Shown here piece by piece: positions 1 through 9,000 of a DNA stretch of 64,000 bases. The DNA lies in the NCBI RefSeq assembly GCF_016862315.1, contig NZ_BOMS01000009.1, forward strand, positions 124,001 through 188,000, in the 5' to 3' direction. A program made the position numbers and the translations under genes. The stretch is from Actinoplanes palleronii. Lineage in GTDB: Bacteria > Actinomycetota > Actinomycetes > Mycobacteriales > Micromonosporaceae. A model generated the notes under the pieces. It ran no database searches. It had not been told where the DNA came from and saw only the letters and a program-made list of their open reading frames with translations. How positions within the stretch are numbered: the first letter of the stretch is position 1; the number at the start of each line of letters is the position of its first letter.

Positions 1-182
1 TTCGGGGGGTGACCGTGCCCACCCGCGGACGTCGCCCCGGAGGGCTTCGCGTTCTGGACGCGCCAGCGGCCAGCGAAGCCCGCAGGGGTCCCGGCGGGAG
101 CGACGGTCCGCACCCCAGCGGACGCACGACATCATGATCTTGATCTTCGGGGTTCGCCGGATCTGTTCGGGAAATTCGCCTC

Positions 183-188
183 TAGTGT
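183..188 (+). promoter_or_regulatory. Candidate -10 box giving a leaderless mRNA
   Basis: TAGTGT ends 6 bases before the ATG of the LLM oxidoreductase, and no purine-rich ribosome site precedes that ATG. Transcription would start at or next to the ATG. No clear -35 was seen. Confidence 0.4.
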
Positions 189-194
189 TGACCT

Positions 195-1058
195 ATGGCA
201 CAACGACTCGTCAGCGTCTGGCAACCGTTCTTCCTCGGCGGCAAGAATGTGGAGGCCGTGGTCGCCGCCGCGGTCGAGCTGGAGGAGCTCGGCTATTCCC
301 GGATCTGGTTCTCGGCCGGTTTCGGTGCGGACGTTCCCGCGCGGTTCCGCGAGATCCTGGACGGCACCGAGCGCATCGGCGTCGCGTCCGGGATCGTGTC
401 CATCTGGCACTCGACGCCGGCCGAGGTGGCGACGTTCACTCAGGACGCGGAACGAGCGCACCCGGGCCGATTCCTGCTCGGTCTCGGCGCCAGCCACGCC
501 GTTCTCGTCGACGGTGACGACGCCGCCTACCGCAAGCCGTATTCGAAGATGGTGGCATATCTGGACGCGCTCGACGCGGCCGGGCTGGCACCCGAACGGC
601 GGATTCTGGCCGCGCTCGGCCCGCGGATGCTGGAGCTCTCGCGGGACCGGTCCGCCGGGGCGCACCCCTATTTCGTTCCGGCCGAGCACACCGCCGAGGC
701 CCGTGCGGCGCTCGGACCGGACCGGCTGCTCGCCACCGAGGTCGCGGTGGTCCTCGACGCGGACCCGGTGACCGCGCGGGCCACCGCCCGGCAGTACACG
801 ACCGGGTATCTCGGACTGCCGAACTACACCAACAACCTGCGCCGTTTCGGCTGGGCCGACGACGACTTCGCCGCCGGCGGCAGCGACCGCCTGGTCGATA
901 CGATCATCCCCTGGGGTACGCCCGAGCAGGTCGCCGCGGGCGTCGAGAAGCACTACCGGGCCGGCGCCGACGAGGTGGCGATCCAGGTGCTCAACGGGGG
1001 TGACAGCGCCGCCTTCCCCGGCGACGCGTTCCGCGCCCTCGCCGCCGTCTTGATCTGA
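195..1058 (+). CDS. LLM-class F420-dependent oxidoreductase
   Basis: A 287-residue single-domain protein with the luciferase-like (LLM) TIM-barrel pattern: an N-terminal strand reading VSVWQPFF, then GFGADVP and GRFLLGLGASHA, and a C-terminal WGTPEQVAAGVEKHYRAGADEV helix region typical of the F420-dependent TIGR03620-like group. Such enzymes transfer hydride with reduced F420 on unknown small molecules in the cytosol; the substrate cannot be read from sequence. The start lacks a Shine-Dalgarno sequence. A TAGTGT hexamer ends six bases before the ATG, so the mRNA may be leaderless. The gene is followed by its own hairpin and looks monocistronic. Confidence 0.85.
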   Translation: MAQRLVSVWQPFFLGGKNVEAVVAAAVELEELGYSRIWFSAGFGADVPARFREILDGTERIGVASGIVSIWHSTPAEVATFTQDAERAHPGRFLLGLGASHAVLVDGDDAAYRKPYSKMVAYLDALDAAGLAPERRILAALGPRMLELSRDRSAGAHPYFVPAEHTAEARAALGPDRLLATEVAVVLDADPVTARATARQYTTGYLGLPNYTNNLRRFGWADDDFAAGGSDRLVDTIIPWGTPEQVAAGVEKHYRAGADEVAIQVLNGGDSAAFPGDAFRALAAVLI

Positions 1059-1063
1059 CTTTT

Positions 1064-1101
1064 CCCGGTGGCCCGCGTCCGCCACGACACGGGCCACCGG
1101 G
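1064..1101 (+). terminator. Hairpin after the LLM oxidoreductase
   Basis: Perfect 12-bp stem, CCCGGTGGCCCG at 1064-1075 pairing with 1090-1101, starting 5 bases after the stop codon. No T-run follows, as is usual in high-GC actinobacteria. Confidence 0.7.
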
Positions 1102-1159
1102 CCGGAATTTCTGTGCTACGGTTCCCTCGTTGCAGTTTTGATTTCCGTAAACGCTTTCG

Positions 1160-1204
1160 GCGCCTGATCGGGTTATCTGAACCCACCAGGCGCTTTTCGT
1201 TTTT
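1160..1204 (+). terminator. Hairpin with T-rich tail upstream of the cold-shock gene
   Basis: GCGCCTG at 1160-1166 pairs with 1187-1193, and an inner GGGTT (1170-1174) pairs with AACCC (1180-1184); TTTTCGTTTTTCG follows. It looks like an intrinsic terminator. Since it lies about 90 bases before the cold-shock gene, it could also be a leader attenuator of that gene. Confidence 0.5.
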
Positions 1205-1285
1205 CGTGTCGTTTCGGCGCGGGGTGATCAACGCGGCGGCCGAGACTGCACATTGCGGTCTCGAACACCCTGCGAGGGAGCAGAC

Positions 1286-1489
1286 ATGGCTACAGGTGTC
1301 GTGAAGTGGTTCAACGCCGACAAGGGCTTCGGTTTCATCACGCAGGACGACGGCGGCGCTGACGTCTTCGCCCACTTCTCCGCGATCGCGTCGAGCGGCT
1401 TCCGCAGCCTCGACGAGAACCAGAAGGTGGAGTTCGACGTCACCCAGGGCCAGAAGGGCCTGCAGGCGGAGAACATCCGTCCGATCTGA
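1286..1489 (+). CDS. Cold-shock domain protein (CspA family)
   Basis: A 67-residue single cold-shock OB-fold, the usual size for the family. Both RNA-binding motifs are present: RNP1 as KGFGFI near residues 15-20 and RNP2 as VFAHF near 30-34, with the usual VKWFNADKG opening. These proteins bind single-stranded RNA and DNA and melt secondary structure. The start is chosen because GAGGGAG lies about 7 bases before the ATG and the family always opens MATGVVKWF; a longer frame exists upstream but has no support. It is monocistronic, with a strong hairpin directly after it. Confidence 0.95.
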   Translation: MATGVVKWFNADKGFGFITQDDGGADVFAHFSAIASSGFRSLDENQKVEFDVTQGQKGLQAENIRPI

Positions 1490-1500
1490 TCTTCGTTTCA

Positions 1501-1540
1501 CCGAACGGCGGCCGCTGCCTCGCAGCGAGCCGCCGTTCGG
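1501..1540 (+). terminator. Strong hairpin terminator of the cold-shock gene
   Basis: CCGAACGGCGGC (1501-1512) pairs perfectly with 1529-1540, and a second CGCTGC/GCAGCG stem sits inside the loop. Confidence 0.8.
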
Positions 1541-1622
1541 CGTTTCCGCGCGGATTTCCACGGCACCGGCGTGCGTTGAGGGCCGCCAGGCGGGCGCTTG
1601 CGGGGACTGTAAGGGTTACTTA

Positions 1623-1666
1623 TTGACAAGTGTTACTGGCTGGTCAATCCTCAGAGAGCGCTCTCT
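1623..1666 (+). promoter_or_regulatory. Promoter with LacI-type palindromic operator before the glucanase gene
   Basis: TTGACA at 1623-1628 resembles a -35 box; the -10 is weak. A perfect 14-bp palindrome AGAGAGCGCTCTCT lies at 1653-1666. Its centre, GAGCGCTC, matches the core of operators bound by sugar-responsive LacI-family repressors of the CebR type. Control by such a repressor is an inference; no repressor gene lies next to it. Confidence 0.5.
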
Positions 1667-1739
1667 CCGACTGCGCACCGCCCTTGTCGCTCCCCCGACT
1701 GCTCGACGGGCACCCTCCTACCGTCCCCGGGAGACCCCC

Positions 1740-3731
1740 ATGTCCACACGATCAAGGCTGCTGAGTGCACTCGCCGCCCTCGTGACGGCGATACCGATCG
1801 GCGCGGTGGTCGCCGCGCCGGCCGCCGAGGCCGTCGGACCCAACCTGCTGCCGTTCACGGTCACCAACAGCACCGGCCGCGGCGACGCGACCTACCTCTA
1901 CGTCATCGGCGTCAACCTCACCACCGGGCGGCTCGGCTACGTCACCGCCGGCGGCACCTTCAACGCCTGGCCGGCCGGCTCGCTGCCGCCCTCCCCCGCG
2001 CCGGACGTCGCGATCGGCGGGCCCGGCAACGGCGGCAACACCACCGTCCAGCTGCCGCGCAACTTCTCCGGCCGGCTCTACATGTCGCTCGGCGCGAAGC
2101 TGAAGTTCTTCCTCACCCCGGACGGCCTGGTCCAGCCCGCGCCGTGGGCCTCCGGCGACCCGAACCACGACATCCTGTTCGACTGGAGCGAGTTCACCTA
2201 CAACGACGCCGGGCTGTGGCTGAACAGCTCGCAGGTGGACATGTTCGCCGTCCCGCACGTGGTCACCGTCTCGGGCAGTGACGGCACCAAGAGCACCGGC
2301 GCGGTGGTCGCGAACGGCCGGCAGAACGTGATCGACCAGATCCGGGCGCAGTCCGGCTGGGCGAACACCGTGGTCACCCGCGCGGACGGGACCGTGCTGC
2401 GCGTCCTCTCGCCGGGCAAGTCCGCCGACGCCGGGCTGCTCAGCAGCACCTACCTCGACTCGTACATCAACTCGGCGTGGAACGCCTACGCGAGCAAGAC
2501 GCTCACCGTGGTGCCGTTCGGGGATCAGCCGAACACCAAGTACTTCGGGCGCACCTCCGGCAACACCATGGTGTTCACCAATACCTCCGGCGCGCAGGTC
2601 GCGTCGTTCAACAAGCCGTCCAGCGCCAACGTGTGGGGCTGTGACGGCAACCTCGGCGCCCCGAACGACCTGGTCGTGGGGCCGATCGCGCGTACCCTCT
2701 GCGCGGCGCTGAACCGGGGCACGCTCGGGACCATCGACACCCAGCCGGGCGGGTCGGCGGCCGACTTCTACAAGAGCAACCCCACCAACCAGTACGCGCG
2801 GATCATCCACGCGAACATGGCCGACGGCAAGGCGTACGCGTTCGCCTTCGACGACGTGCAGAACCAGGAGTCACTGGTCTACTCGAGCAACCCGACCTCG
2901 GCCGGGGCGATCCTCTCCCCGTTCGTCGGCGGTGGCGGCGGGGGCGGTGGCGGCGGTTCGACCACCGGGTACGCGGTGACCGGCCCCGGCGGCAAGTGCG
3001 TGGACGTGGCCGGCGACGACAACGGCGCGAACGGCACCGCGGTGCAGCTGTGGGACTGCCAGTCCGGCGCCAAGGACCAACACTGGACGCTGAAGAACGG
3101 CACCCTGCAGACGCTGGGCCGCTGCCTCGACCTGATCGGCAACGGCAGCGCGGCCGGCACCCAGCTCGAACTCTGGGACTGCAACGGTGTGGGCGGGCAG
3201 CAGTGGGTCACCCAGGCGGACGGCTCGCTGCGCAACCCGCAGTCCGGCCGGTGCGTGGACTCGCCGAACGCCAGCACCGCGAACGGCGCGCGCCTGCAGA
3301 TCTGGGACTGCAACGGGTCCGCGGCGCAGAAGTTCGCGTACAACGGCGGCGCCACCAACCTCACCACCCCGGGCGGCAAGTGCGCCGACGTGGCCGGGGA
3401 CGACAATGGTGGGGACGGCGCTGTCGTACAAATCTGGGATTGTCAGCTGACCGCTCGTGATCAGCACTGGGCGTGGACCGGGCAGTCGCTGACCACGCTC
3501 GGCATGTGCCTGGACATCGTCGGTGGCGGCACCGCCAACGGCACCCAGCTCCAGCTGCACAACTGCACCGGCAACGCGGCGCAGACCTGGGTGGTCAACA
3601 GCAACGGCAGCATCAGCAACCCGCAGTCCGGCCGGTGCCTGGACGCGCCGAACGGCAGCACCGCGAACGGCACGCGGCTGCAGATCTGGGACTGCAACGG
3701 TTCGGCGGCGCAGAAGTTCGCCAAGGCCTGA
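1740..3731 (+). CDS. Secreted GH64 beta-1,3-glucanase with two ricin-type lectin domains
   Basis: A 663-residue secreted protein. Residues 1-30 form a Sec signal peptide (MSTRSRLLSALAALV..., Ala-rich cleavage region). Residues about 35-390 match glycoside hydrolase family 64, the laminaripentaose-producing beta-1,3-glucanases; the acidic residues in DWSEFTYN and SSQVDMFAVP are the likely catalytic pair. A run of glycines links to two beta-trefoil lectin domains with repeated IWDCNGSAAQ(K/T) and GGKCVDVAGDDNG motifs. The predicted role is attack on fungal or algal beta-1,3-glucan outside the cell, with the lectin domains holding the substrate. The ATG is chosen because it starts the signal peptide; an in-frame upstream start would run through the operator. 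Confidence 0.92.
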   Translation: MSTRSRLLSALAALVTAIPIGAVVAAPAAEAVGPNLLPFTVTNSTGRGDATYLYVIGVNLTTGRLGYVTAGGTFNAWPAGSLPPSPAPDVAIGGPGNGGNTTVQLPRNFSGRLYMSLGAKLKFFLTPDGLVQPAPWASGDPNHDILFDWSEFTYNDAGLWLNSSQVDMFAVPHVVTVSGSDGTKSTGAVVANGRQNVIDQIRAQSGWANTVVTRADGTVLRVLSPGKSADAGLLSSTYLDSYINSAWNAYASKTLTVVPFGDQPNTKYFGRTSGNTMVFTNTSGAQVASFNKPSSANVWGCDGNLGAPNDLVVGPIARTLCAALNRGTLGTIDTQPGGSAADFYKSNPTNQYARIIHANMADGKAYAFAFDDVQNQESLVYSSNPTSAGAILSPFVGGGGGGGGGGSTTGYAVTGPGGKCVDVAGDDNGANGTAVQLWDCQSGAKDQHWTLKNGTLQTLGRCLDLIGNGSAAGTQLELWDCNGVGGQQWVTQADGSLRNPQSGRCVDSPNASTANGARLQIWDCNGSAAQKFAYNGGATNLTTPGGKCADVAGDDNGGDGAVVQIWDCQLTARDQHWAWTGQSLTTLGMCLDIVGGGTANGTQLQLHNCTGNAAQTWVVNSNGSISNPQSGRCLDAPNGSTANGTRLQIWDCNGSAAQKFAKA

Positions 3732-3750
3732 CCGGCGGGCTCCGCGAACG

Positions 3751-3793
3751 CGGGCCCGGTGACAGCGATCAGAGGTCGCTGTCACCGGGCCCG
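3751..3793. terminator. Bidirectional hairpin between convergent genes
   Basis: An 18-bp perfect stem (CGGGCCCGGTGACAGCGA at 3751-3768 with 3776-3793) and a 7-base loop, placed between the glucanase stop and the stop of the facing gene. Confidence 0.85.
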
Positions 3794-3813
3794 TCGTGCG
3801 TCCCTCAGTGACG

Positions 3814-4293
3814 TCAGCCCTCCCGGAAGAACCAGAGAGCCAGCCGTAGCGGCGCTTCCTTGTCCTCGTGCTGGAACGAGGTCATCACGGACCAGGGCTC
3901 CGCCGGCCACACGTCGGCACGGTCGAACTGGCCGGGAATCGGCAGCTGCGGGTCGTCGAACTCCGAGGTCATAGTGGGCTCGCCGAGGCGGTCCTGGACC
4001 CAGGCGGACAGCTGATCGAATCCGTCTTCGAACCGTTGGTAGAGCTCGTCGAAGTCGGCGCCCTCCTCCGGTTCCAGAAGGACGGTGATCACCTGGAAAC
4101 TGTCGATCGGGCCGAACGCCTCACGAAATCCCCGGAAGTCGCCGTTGGCCCACTCCTCCCAGTTGCCGGCGCGGCGGCCGGTGACCCACCATCCGAGATC
4201 GGCCAAAACCTCCGCCACCTGCTGGGCACCCGGAGCGCCCGGTCCGGTGAACGTGTCGAACAGCGTTACCAAAGGCTCCGTCTGGTCGAGCAT
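3814..4293 (-). CDS. Conserved hypothetical protein, acidic, 159 residues
   Basis: I do not recognise a named family. The product is acidic and rich in Trp and Phe (WWVTGRRAGNWEEWANGDF near residues 35-53; a WFFREG end), soluble, with no signal peptide or membrane segment. The start is well supported by AAGGAGG seven bases before the ATG. It is divergent from the frameshifted gene on the other strand and ends at the shared hairpin with the glucanase. Small acidic proteins of this kind are common as orphan immunity-like proteins in actinomycetes, but nothing here proves that role. Confidence 0.75.
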   Translation of the reverse strand: MLDQTEPLVTLFDTFTGPGAPGAQQVAEVLADLGWWVTGRRAGNWEEWANGDFRGFREAFGPIDSFQVITVLLEPEEGADFDELYQRFEDGFDQLSAWVQDRLGEPTMTSEFDDPQLPIPGQFDRADVWPAEPWSVMTSFQHEDKEAPLRLALWFFREG

Positions 4294-4445
4294 CCTGCCT
4301 GCCTCCTTCCCCGGTCGGCCGGCTCACGGTGGATCATCCGTGGGACCGAGGGCACCGGACCCGGGGCTCGGTACTGTGACGCCACCACACGATCAAGCAT
4401 GCCTTGCCCCGAGCGAAGCTGCGCCTTGCGCATCAGGAGGACCGA

Positions 4446-5057
4446 GTGGCGATTCCCGCTCGTCTTGTCGCCACCGTTTCGGCACCGCTCGGCCCTGGGT
4501 CCGCCGATACCCCGAGTGTGCTGCACCGGCCCGGCCGCGGGCTGCTCGTCCAGCGTGGCGACACCGAGCTCGTGACCCTGGATCTGCAAGCGCCCGGTGG
4601 ACAGAGCTGTGGGTGGTGCTGGACGCCAGAACCGGCGAAGTCCTCGGCCGGGCGGAGACGAACACCACCGGCTCGATGTCCTTCCACACGACACCACCCG
4701 ACCCGAGCCGGATGGGTCTGAGCATCGGTGAGGGCGAAGAGGGTTCCCCGGTGCTCTGGGGACGGTGGGACGGCCAGAAGCTGACCGCTCAGCAGGTGGA
4801 CGACGAACTGATCCTGCTCGACGTGCACCCGGACGGAGGGGAATGCGGAAACCATCGTCGCAGGCACCGCGGAATCCGACGCGCCCCATGGCCCGGGCCG
4901 CCGCTGGGTGGTCGACGCCCGCGAGTTGACCCTGCGGGGCGAGGTCGGCTACCCGATCGCGGTCGTCGGGCCGGCCCGGCCGGCCGGGTCCGGCGCCTGG
5001 TACACCGTGACCGAGGACCGGACCGCTGTCCACCTCTGGCAACTCACCGACGTATGA
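4446..5057 (+). pseudogene. Frameshifted gene of unknown function (two compensating shifts)
   Basis: A GTG with a good AGGAGG site opens a frame reading VAIPARLVATVSAPLG. Around 4590-4610 the coding signal moves to the next frame (TELWVVLDARTGEVLG... to about 4840). It then returns to the first frame (AETIVAGTAESDAPHG..., YTVTEDRTAVHLW) and stops with TGA at 5055-5057. The first frame has a stop at 4719-4721, inside the shifted stretch. The parts join into one plausible soluble protein of about 200 residues of unknown function. Either the gene is a decaying pseudogene or the assembly has two single-base errors. Confidence 0.7.
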
Positions 5058-5179
5058 CCGGCATCAGGAACGATGCCTGGCCGGACAATCACCGAGCCGC
5101 CAGCCGAGCCGGCGAATCTACGCCGCACCACAGCTCATGCCGCGCCTGATCTGCGCCGACCGAACCGCAGTGCAAATTA

Positions 5180-5929
5180 TCAGAATGGCGGCTCATCGAT
5201 CGGCCCTTCACTGGAATCCCAGTCACTGTTCGGTAAATCATCACCGACCCGCTCAGAGTCAGCAACACTCCTGAGCGAATCCACATTCTCACCCCAGGTC
5301 GCCAATGCCTCGATCGCTATACCCCGGAGCCACTTATCCGAACTAGCGGAAAGAAAGTTCCTAACTAAAGGCACAAATAGCTGACGCTGGGATACCAAAT
5401 CCGAGGATTCCAGCAACTGAACGGCCGCGACGAGAGCGGCTTCCCTAACCTTCGGATCCGGATCTTTTAGATATGCATCGACGCTTGGGAAAATAAGTGG
5501 ATAGAGGCTCCGAATCTCCAGAAAACGAGGAAATGGAACTGTCGGCGCATATCCTGCCCAAGACCGGATTCGCTGTTCCGACTGCACACTCACATCGTAG
5601 GCGACATTAGACAACCATGTCAGCAATTTACCCCGAAGCGGGTACTTCCCCTTCTCCCAGTCGGGAGCGAGCGATTTCCGGCTTCTCGGATCACCCAAGA
5701 GCGCGGCGACGTACCGGACCGCTGGAGCTGTCGCGGAGTAGACCACCCCGTCGTTAAGCAAAGCGTTGTCGAGGTGATCGAGAGCACCTTGAACGGCGCC
5801 CGGATCGGTCGCCACCAGGTCAGCGAGCTTGGCCGGGGTTTCGGGGTAAGCACATCCATCAGCATTCTCCAAGCCGGACCAGTCGACAGCCTGGAGAATC
5901 GTTGAAGGTTCAGGAAACTCGTCGATCAT
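5180..5929 (-). CDS. HEAT-like immunity protein candidate for the Rhs deaminase toxin
   Basis: A 249-residue soluble protein predicted mainly helical, with repeat-like helix pairs (SVDAYLKDPDPKVREAALVAAVQLLE near 150-175 and FLSASSDKWLRGIAIEALATWGE near 190-215) resembling HEAT/ARM repeats. It lies 79 bases downstream of the toxin-bearing Rhs gene on the same strand, the normal place for an immunity gene. HEAT-like proteins are known as immunity proteins in polymorphic toxin systems. Its GC content is clearly lower than that of the flanks, matching the toxin tip, so the pair was probably acquired together. No normal ribosome site is seen (AAAGG directly abuts the ATG) and a CATAAT hexamer ends 7 bases upstream, suggesting a leaderless mRNA. 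The immunity role is inferred from position. Confidence 0.7.
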   Translation of the reverse strand: MIDEFPEPSTILQAVDWSGLENADGCAYPETPAKLADLVATDPGAVQGALDHLDNALLNDGVVYSATAPAVRYVAALLGDPRSRKSLAPDWEKGKYPLRGKLLTWLSNVAYDVSVQSEQRIRSWAGYAPTVPFPRFLEIRSLYPLIFPSVDAYLKDPDPKVREAALVAAVQLLESSDLVSQRQLFVPLVRNFLSASSDKWLRGIAIEALATWGENVDSLRSVADSERVGDDLPNSDWDSSEGPIDEPPF

Positions 5930-5936
5930 CCTTTAT

Positions 5937-5942
5937 ATTATG
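5937..5942 (-). promoter_or_regulatory. Candidate -10 box of the immunity gene
   Basis: On the minus strand CATAAT ends seven bases before the ATG of the immunity gene and lies after the hairpin that follows the Rhs gene. It could give the immunity gene its own leaderless transcript. No consensus -35 is visible. Confidence 0.4.
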
Positions 5943-5963
5943 CCACACCCCACCCTCATGCAG

Positions 5964-5996
5964 CGGTGGGCGCGGCTCGCATTGCCGCGCCCACCG
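5964..5996 (-). terminator. Hairpin between toxin and immunity genes
   Basis: CGGTGGGCGCGGC at 5964-5976 pairs perfectly with 5984-5996. It sits 12 bases after the Rhs stop codon and before the immunity gene, so it should end or strongly reduce Rhs transcription there. Confidence 0.75.
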
Positions 5997-6008
5997 TCTG
6001 CACTTATT

Positions 6009-9000
6009 CTAGTTCTCGAAAAGCTTTTCGCTAAACACTTGTCGCAACTGAGATCGCACTGTCAATGCTGAACCCTCTGGCAACATTCCCGCCACATTGG
6101 GCAAGCAGAAGGAGCAGGGACCACCAGGCTTGGAAACCATCAGCCTAGCCTCCAGTTTGGGAGCACCCTGGCCAGCCTGTTTCGCCAGGATTCTCATCAA
6201 CGTGGCGGCTTGCACCTCAACATGTGAACCAAAAAATGTGTCCGGATCAGGGCGCGCTTCCGCCGGAATTTCGTCCATATTCTTCTTGATCAAGGAGTGA
6301 AGCTTGTCGGATGAAAGATCAAACGTTCCATGCCCCTTGATCCAAAGATAGCCACCAGTAGCTCCCGACTTTGATGTCGAATTTCCCGGCCGCGTCGAGT
6401 ATGCAGCATTTTCTGAAGCTCTGGCATGCGCGCGCTCATCAGGCGTCAAACAATTGTTGTTGTGTACGAGAACCGGTCCGGCCCCGGCGACTACGTAGTA
6501 CGTGTGGATGTCGGCGACCGTGAGGTCGCGCATGACCTTGGCGCCGGCGAAGACGTGGACCGCGGTGACGTACTGGAGTTCGCCGTCCGGGCCGGTCAGG
6601 GTCGATGTGCCCGCAACCAGGTCGGCGGCTTCTGCCCAATCACCGGTGGTCGCGTCCCAGAAGGGATGGTGTGACGTGGTGTGCAGGACCGTCGACTCGG
6701 TCGGGCCGCGGGTACTCCGGCCGCCCTTGCCCTCGGTCTGCACCTCGGTCCGGGTCGTGGAGTCGGCCGGCTTCTCGGCGACCGTCACGTCGGTCAGGTC
6801 CAGGTCGCGGTTGGAGTGCAGCAGGGTGACCTGCCGCGAGGTGACGTCACCGGAGCCCGGGTCCTTGGTCAGGACCGAGTCACCGACGTTCACCTCGGCG
6901 ATCGGCCGGGTGGAGCCGTCGGCCATCACCACCAGCGTCGACGGATCGAAGCTGTGCGGTTGGTCGTCGTCCTGCGGAGGCGGCGCGGTCGGGCACGTCT
7001 CCGCGGTCTCCGAACCCTCGTCGTCGTCCTGTTCCTGCTGCTTGTCCTTGGACTTCTTCTTCGGTTCGGCCCTGTCCTTCTGCTTCTGCTTGGTCTGCTG
7101 GGGCTTGGCCTTCTTGGGCTTGTCCTGCTTCTTCGGAGCCTTTTCCGGCTTCGGCTTCTTCGCCGGTTTGGACGGGGCCGGCTTCTTTTCCGGCTTCGGC
7201 TTGGGTTTGGGCTTCTTCTTCGCCGGGGGCTTCGGCTTCTTCTTCGGCGGCTTCGGCTTCTTCGGGACCTTCGACATCAGGTCGCCGAGCTTCTTGCGCG
7301 CCATGTTCATCAGGTCCTGGGCGCGGCGCATCACCGTGCGGGCGCCTTCGACGATCCGTTTCCACAACCGGTATCCGGCGAACGCCCGGTCGGCCGCCTT
7401 GTACAGCGATCGGCCGATCTTCAGGGCCTTGATCGGGCCGACCGCGCTCAACGCCAGGTCGACACAGTCCATGATGCTGCCGCCGAGGCAACCGACCACC
7501 GAGTTGTAGCCGATCATGTCGAGCAGCATCCCGATACCGACCTGCAGCAGGATGTCCAGCAGGTTGGTGTTGCTCTCCCGCAGCGCGCGGACGTACTCGG
7601 CCTCCTGCCGGACGATCTCGGTGCCGACCGCCTTCATGTCCCGGTCGCGCGCCTCCATCGCCAGGTTGTAGACCTGGAGCGCGGCCTGGTACTTCTTCAC
7701 CTCGCAGGCGTAGTCGTACTGGCCGCACTTGCCGCCGACACCCTCACCGCTGGGGTCGGTGTTGGTCATCGGGTTGCCCTCGGCGTACGCGAACCGGTTG
7801 GCCGCGCCCGAGCCCGGGGACGGGCTGTTGCTCGCGGCGTCGCGGGTGTCGAACGTGCCGGTCTCCGGGTCGTACCAGCGGGACAGCATGTTGACCTTGC
7901 CAGTGCCCTGGTCGGTCCACTCCTGCTGGTAGCCGAGCTTGCCGAGCATGCCGCCGCTCGCGACGACCTTGCCCCACGGGTCGTAGGACACCGACCCGGA
8001 GAGTGCCGTCCCGGACGCCTCGAACTCGCCGACCACGTCGGTGTGGATGTCGGTCCAGGCGTACCGCTGGGTGGTGCCGGAGGCGACGCCGACCAGGTTG
8101 TCGCCGACATCGCGGACGTAGGCGGTGGCACCGTCGTTGGCGACGTCGTTGCCGAGGCCGGTGTAGGTCAGGTTCGGCAGGATCAGCCGGCCCAGACCGT
8201 CGTACGAGTAGGTGGTCGTACCGCCGGTCTTGGTGCCCTGCGAGATGACCTGGTTGAACGCGTCGGTGACGGTCTTCGTCTCCACGCCGTTGGCGACCGT
8301 CGAGGTCAACGTGCCGCGCGGCGAATACGTGTAGGTGGTGCCGGCGGAGTCCGAGACGAGCTGGTTGCGCTCGTCGTAGGTGAACGTCTTGGTGCCGGCC
8401 TGGATCCGGTTGCCGGACTTGTCGTAGGCGTAGACGAGCGGGGTGACGCCGTTGTCATAGCCGATGAGCCGGTTGGCCCAGTCGTACTTGTAGGTGTTGG
8501 TCGACGCCCCGTTGAAGCCGGTCGTCGTCTTCTTCGTCAGGTTGCCGTCGAGGTCGAACCCGTAGGCGATCTTCCCGACGCTGGCGCCGGCCGACGTCTT
8601 GACCTCGTCCGACTCCAGCTGCTTCAGCTTGTTGTAGGTGAAGGAGCGGGTGTTGCCGCCGTACGCGATCGTCTTCACCCGCGACAGGGCGTCGTAGGCG
8701 TAGGTCATGTGCACGCCGGCGGTGCTGTTGTCCACCTTCGCCGGGCGGCCCGCGGTGTCGTACCCGTAGGTGGTGACGCCCGCCCCGTCGGTCCGGGTGG
8801 TCAGCGAGCCGTCGGCGTTGTAGGCGTACGACGAGTTGCCGGAGACCCCGGTGATCGAGGTGACCAGGCCGCGGTCGTCGTACTCCAGGGTGTTCGCCCC
8901 GGCCGCGCCGCCGAACGACTTCACCCGTCCGACCAGGTCGTAGGTGAACGTCCGGTCCTTCGTCGCGACCTGCGCCCCGGTGCCCGAGCTCTTGGTCAGC

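Noticed and set aside
1..182. Start of the window as a gene fragment
   Set aside because: No frame has a recognisable product; only GC-rich non-coding sequence is seen before the first -10 box.
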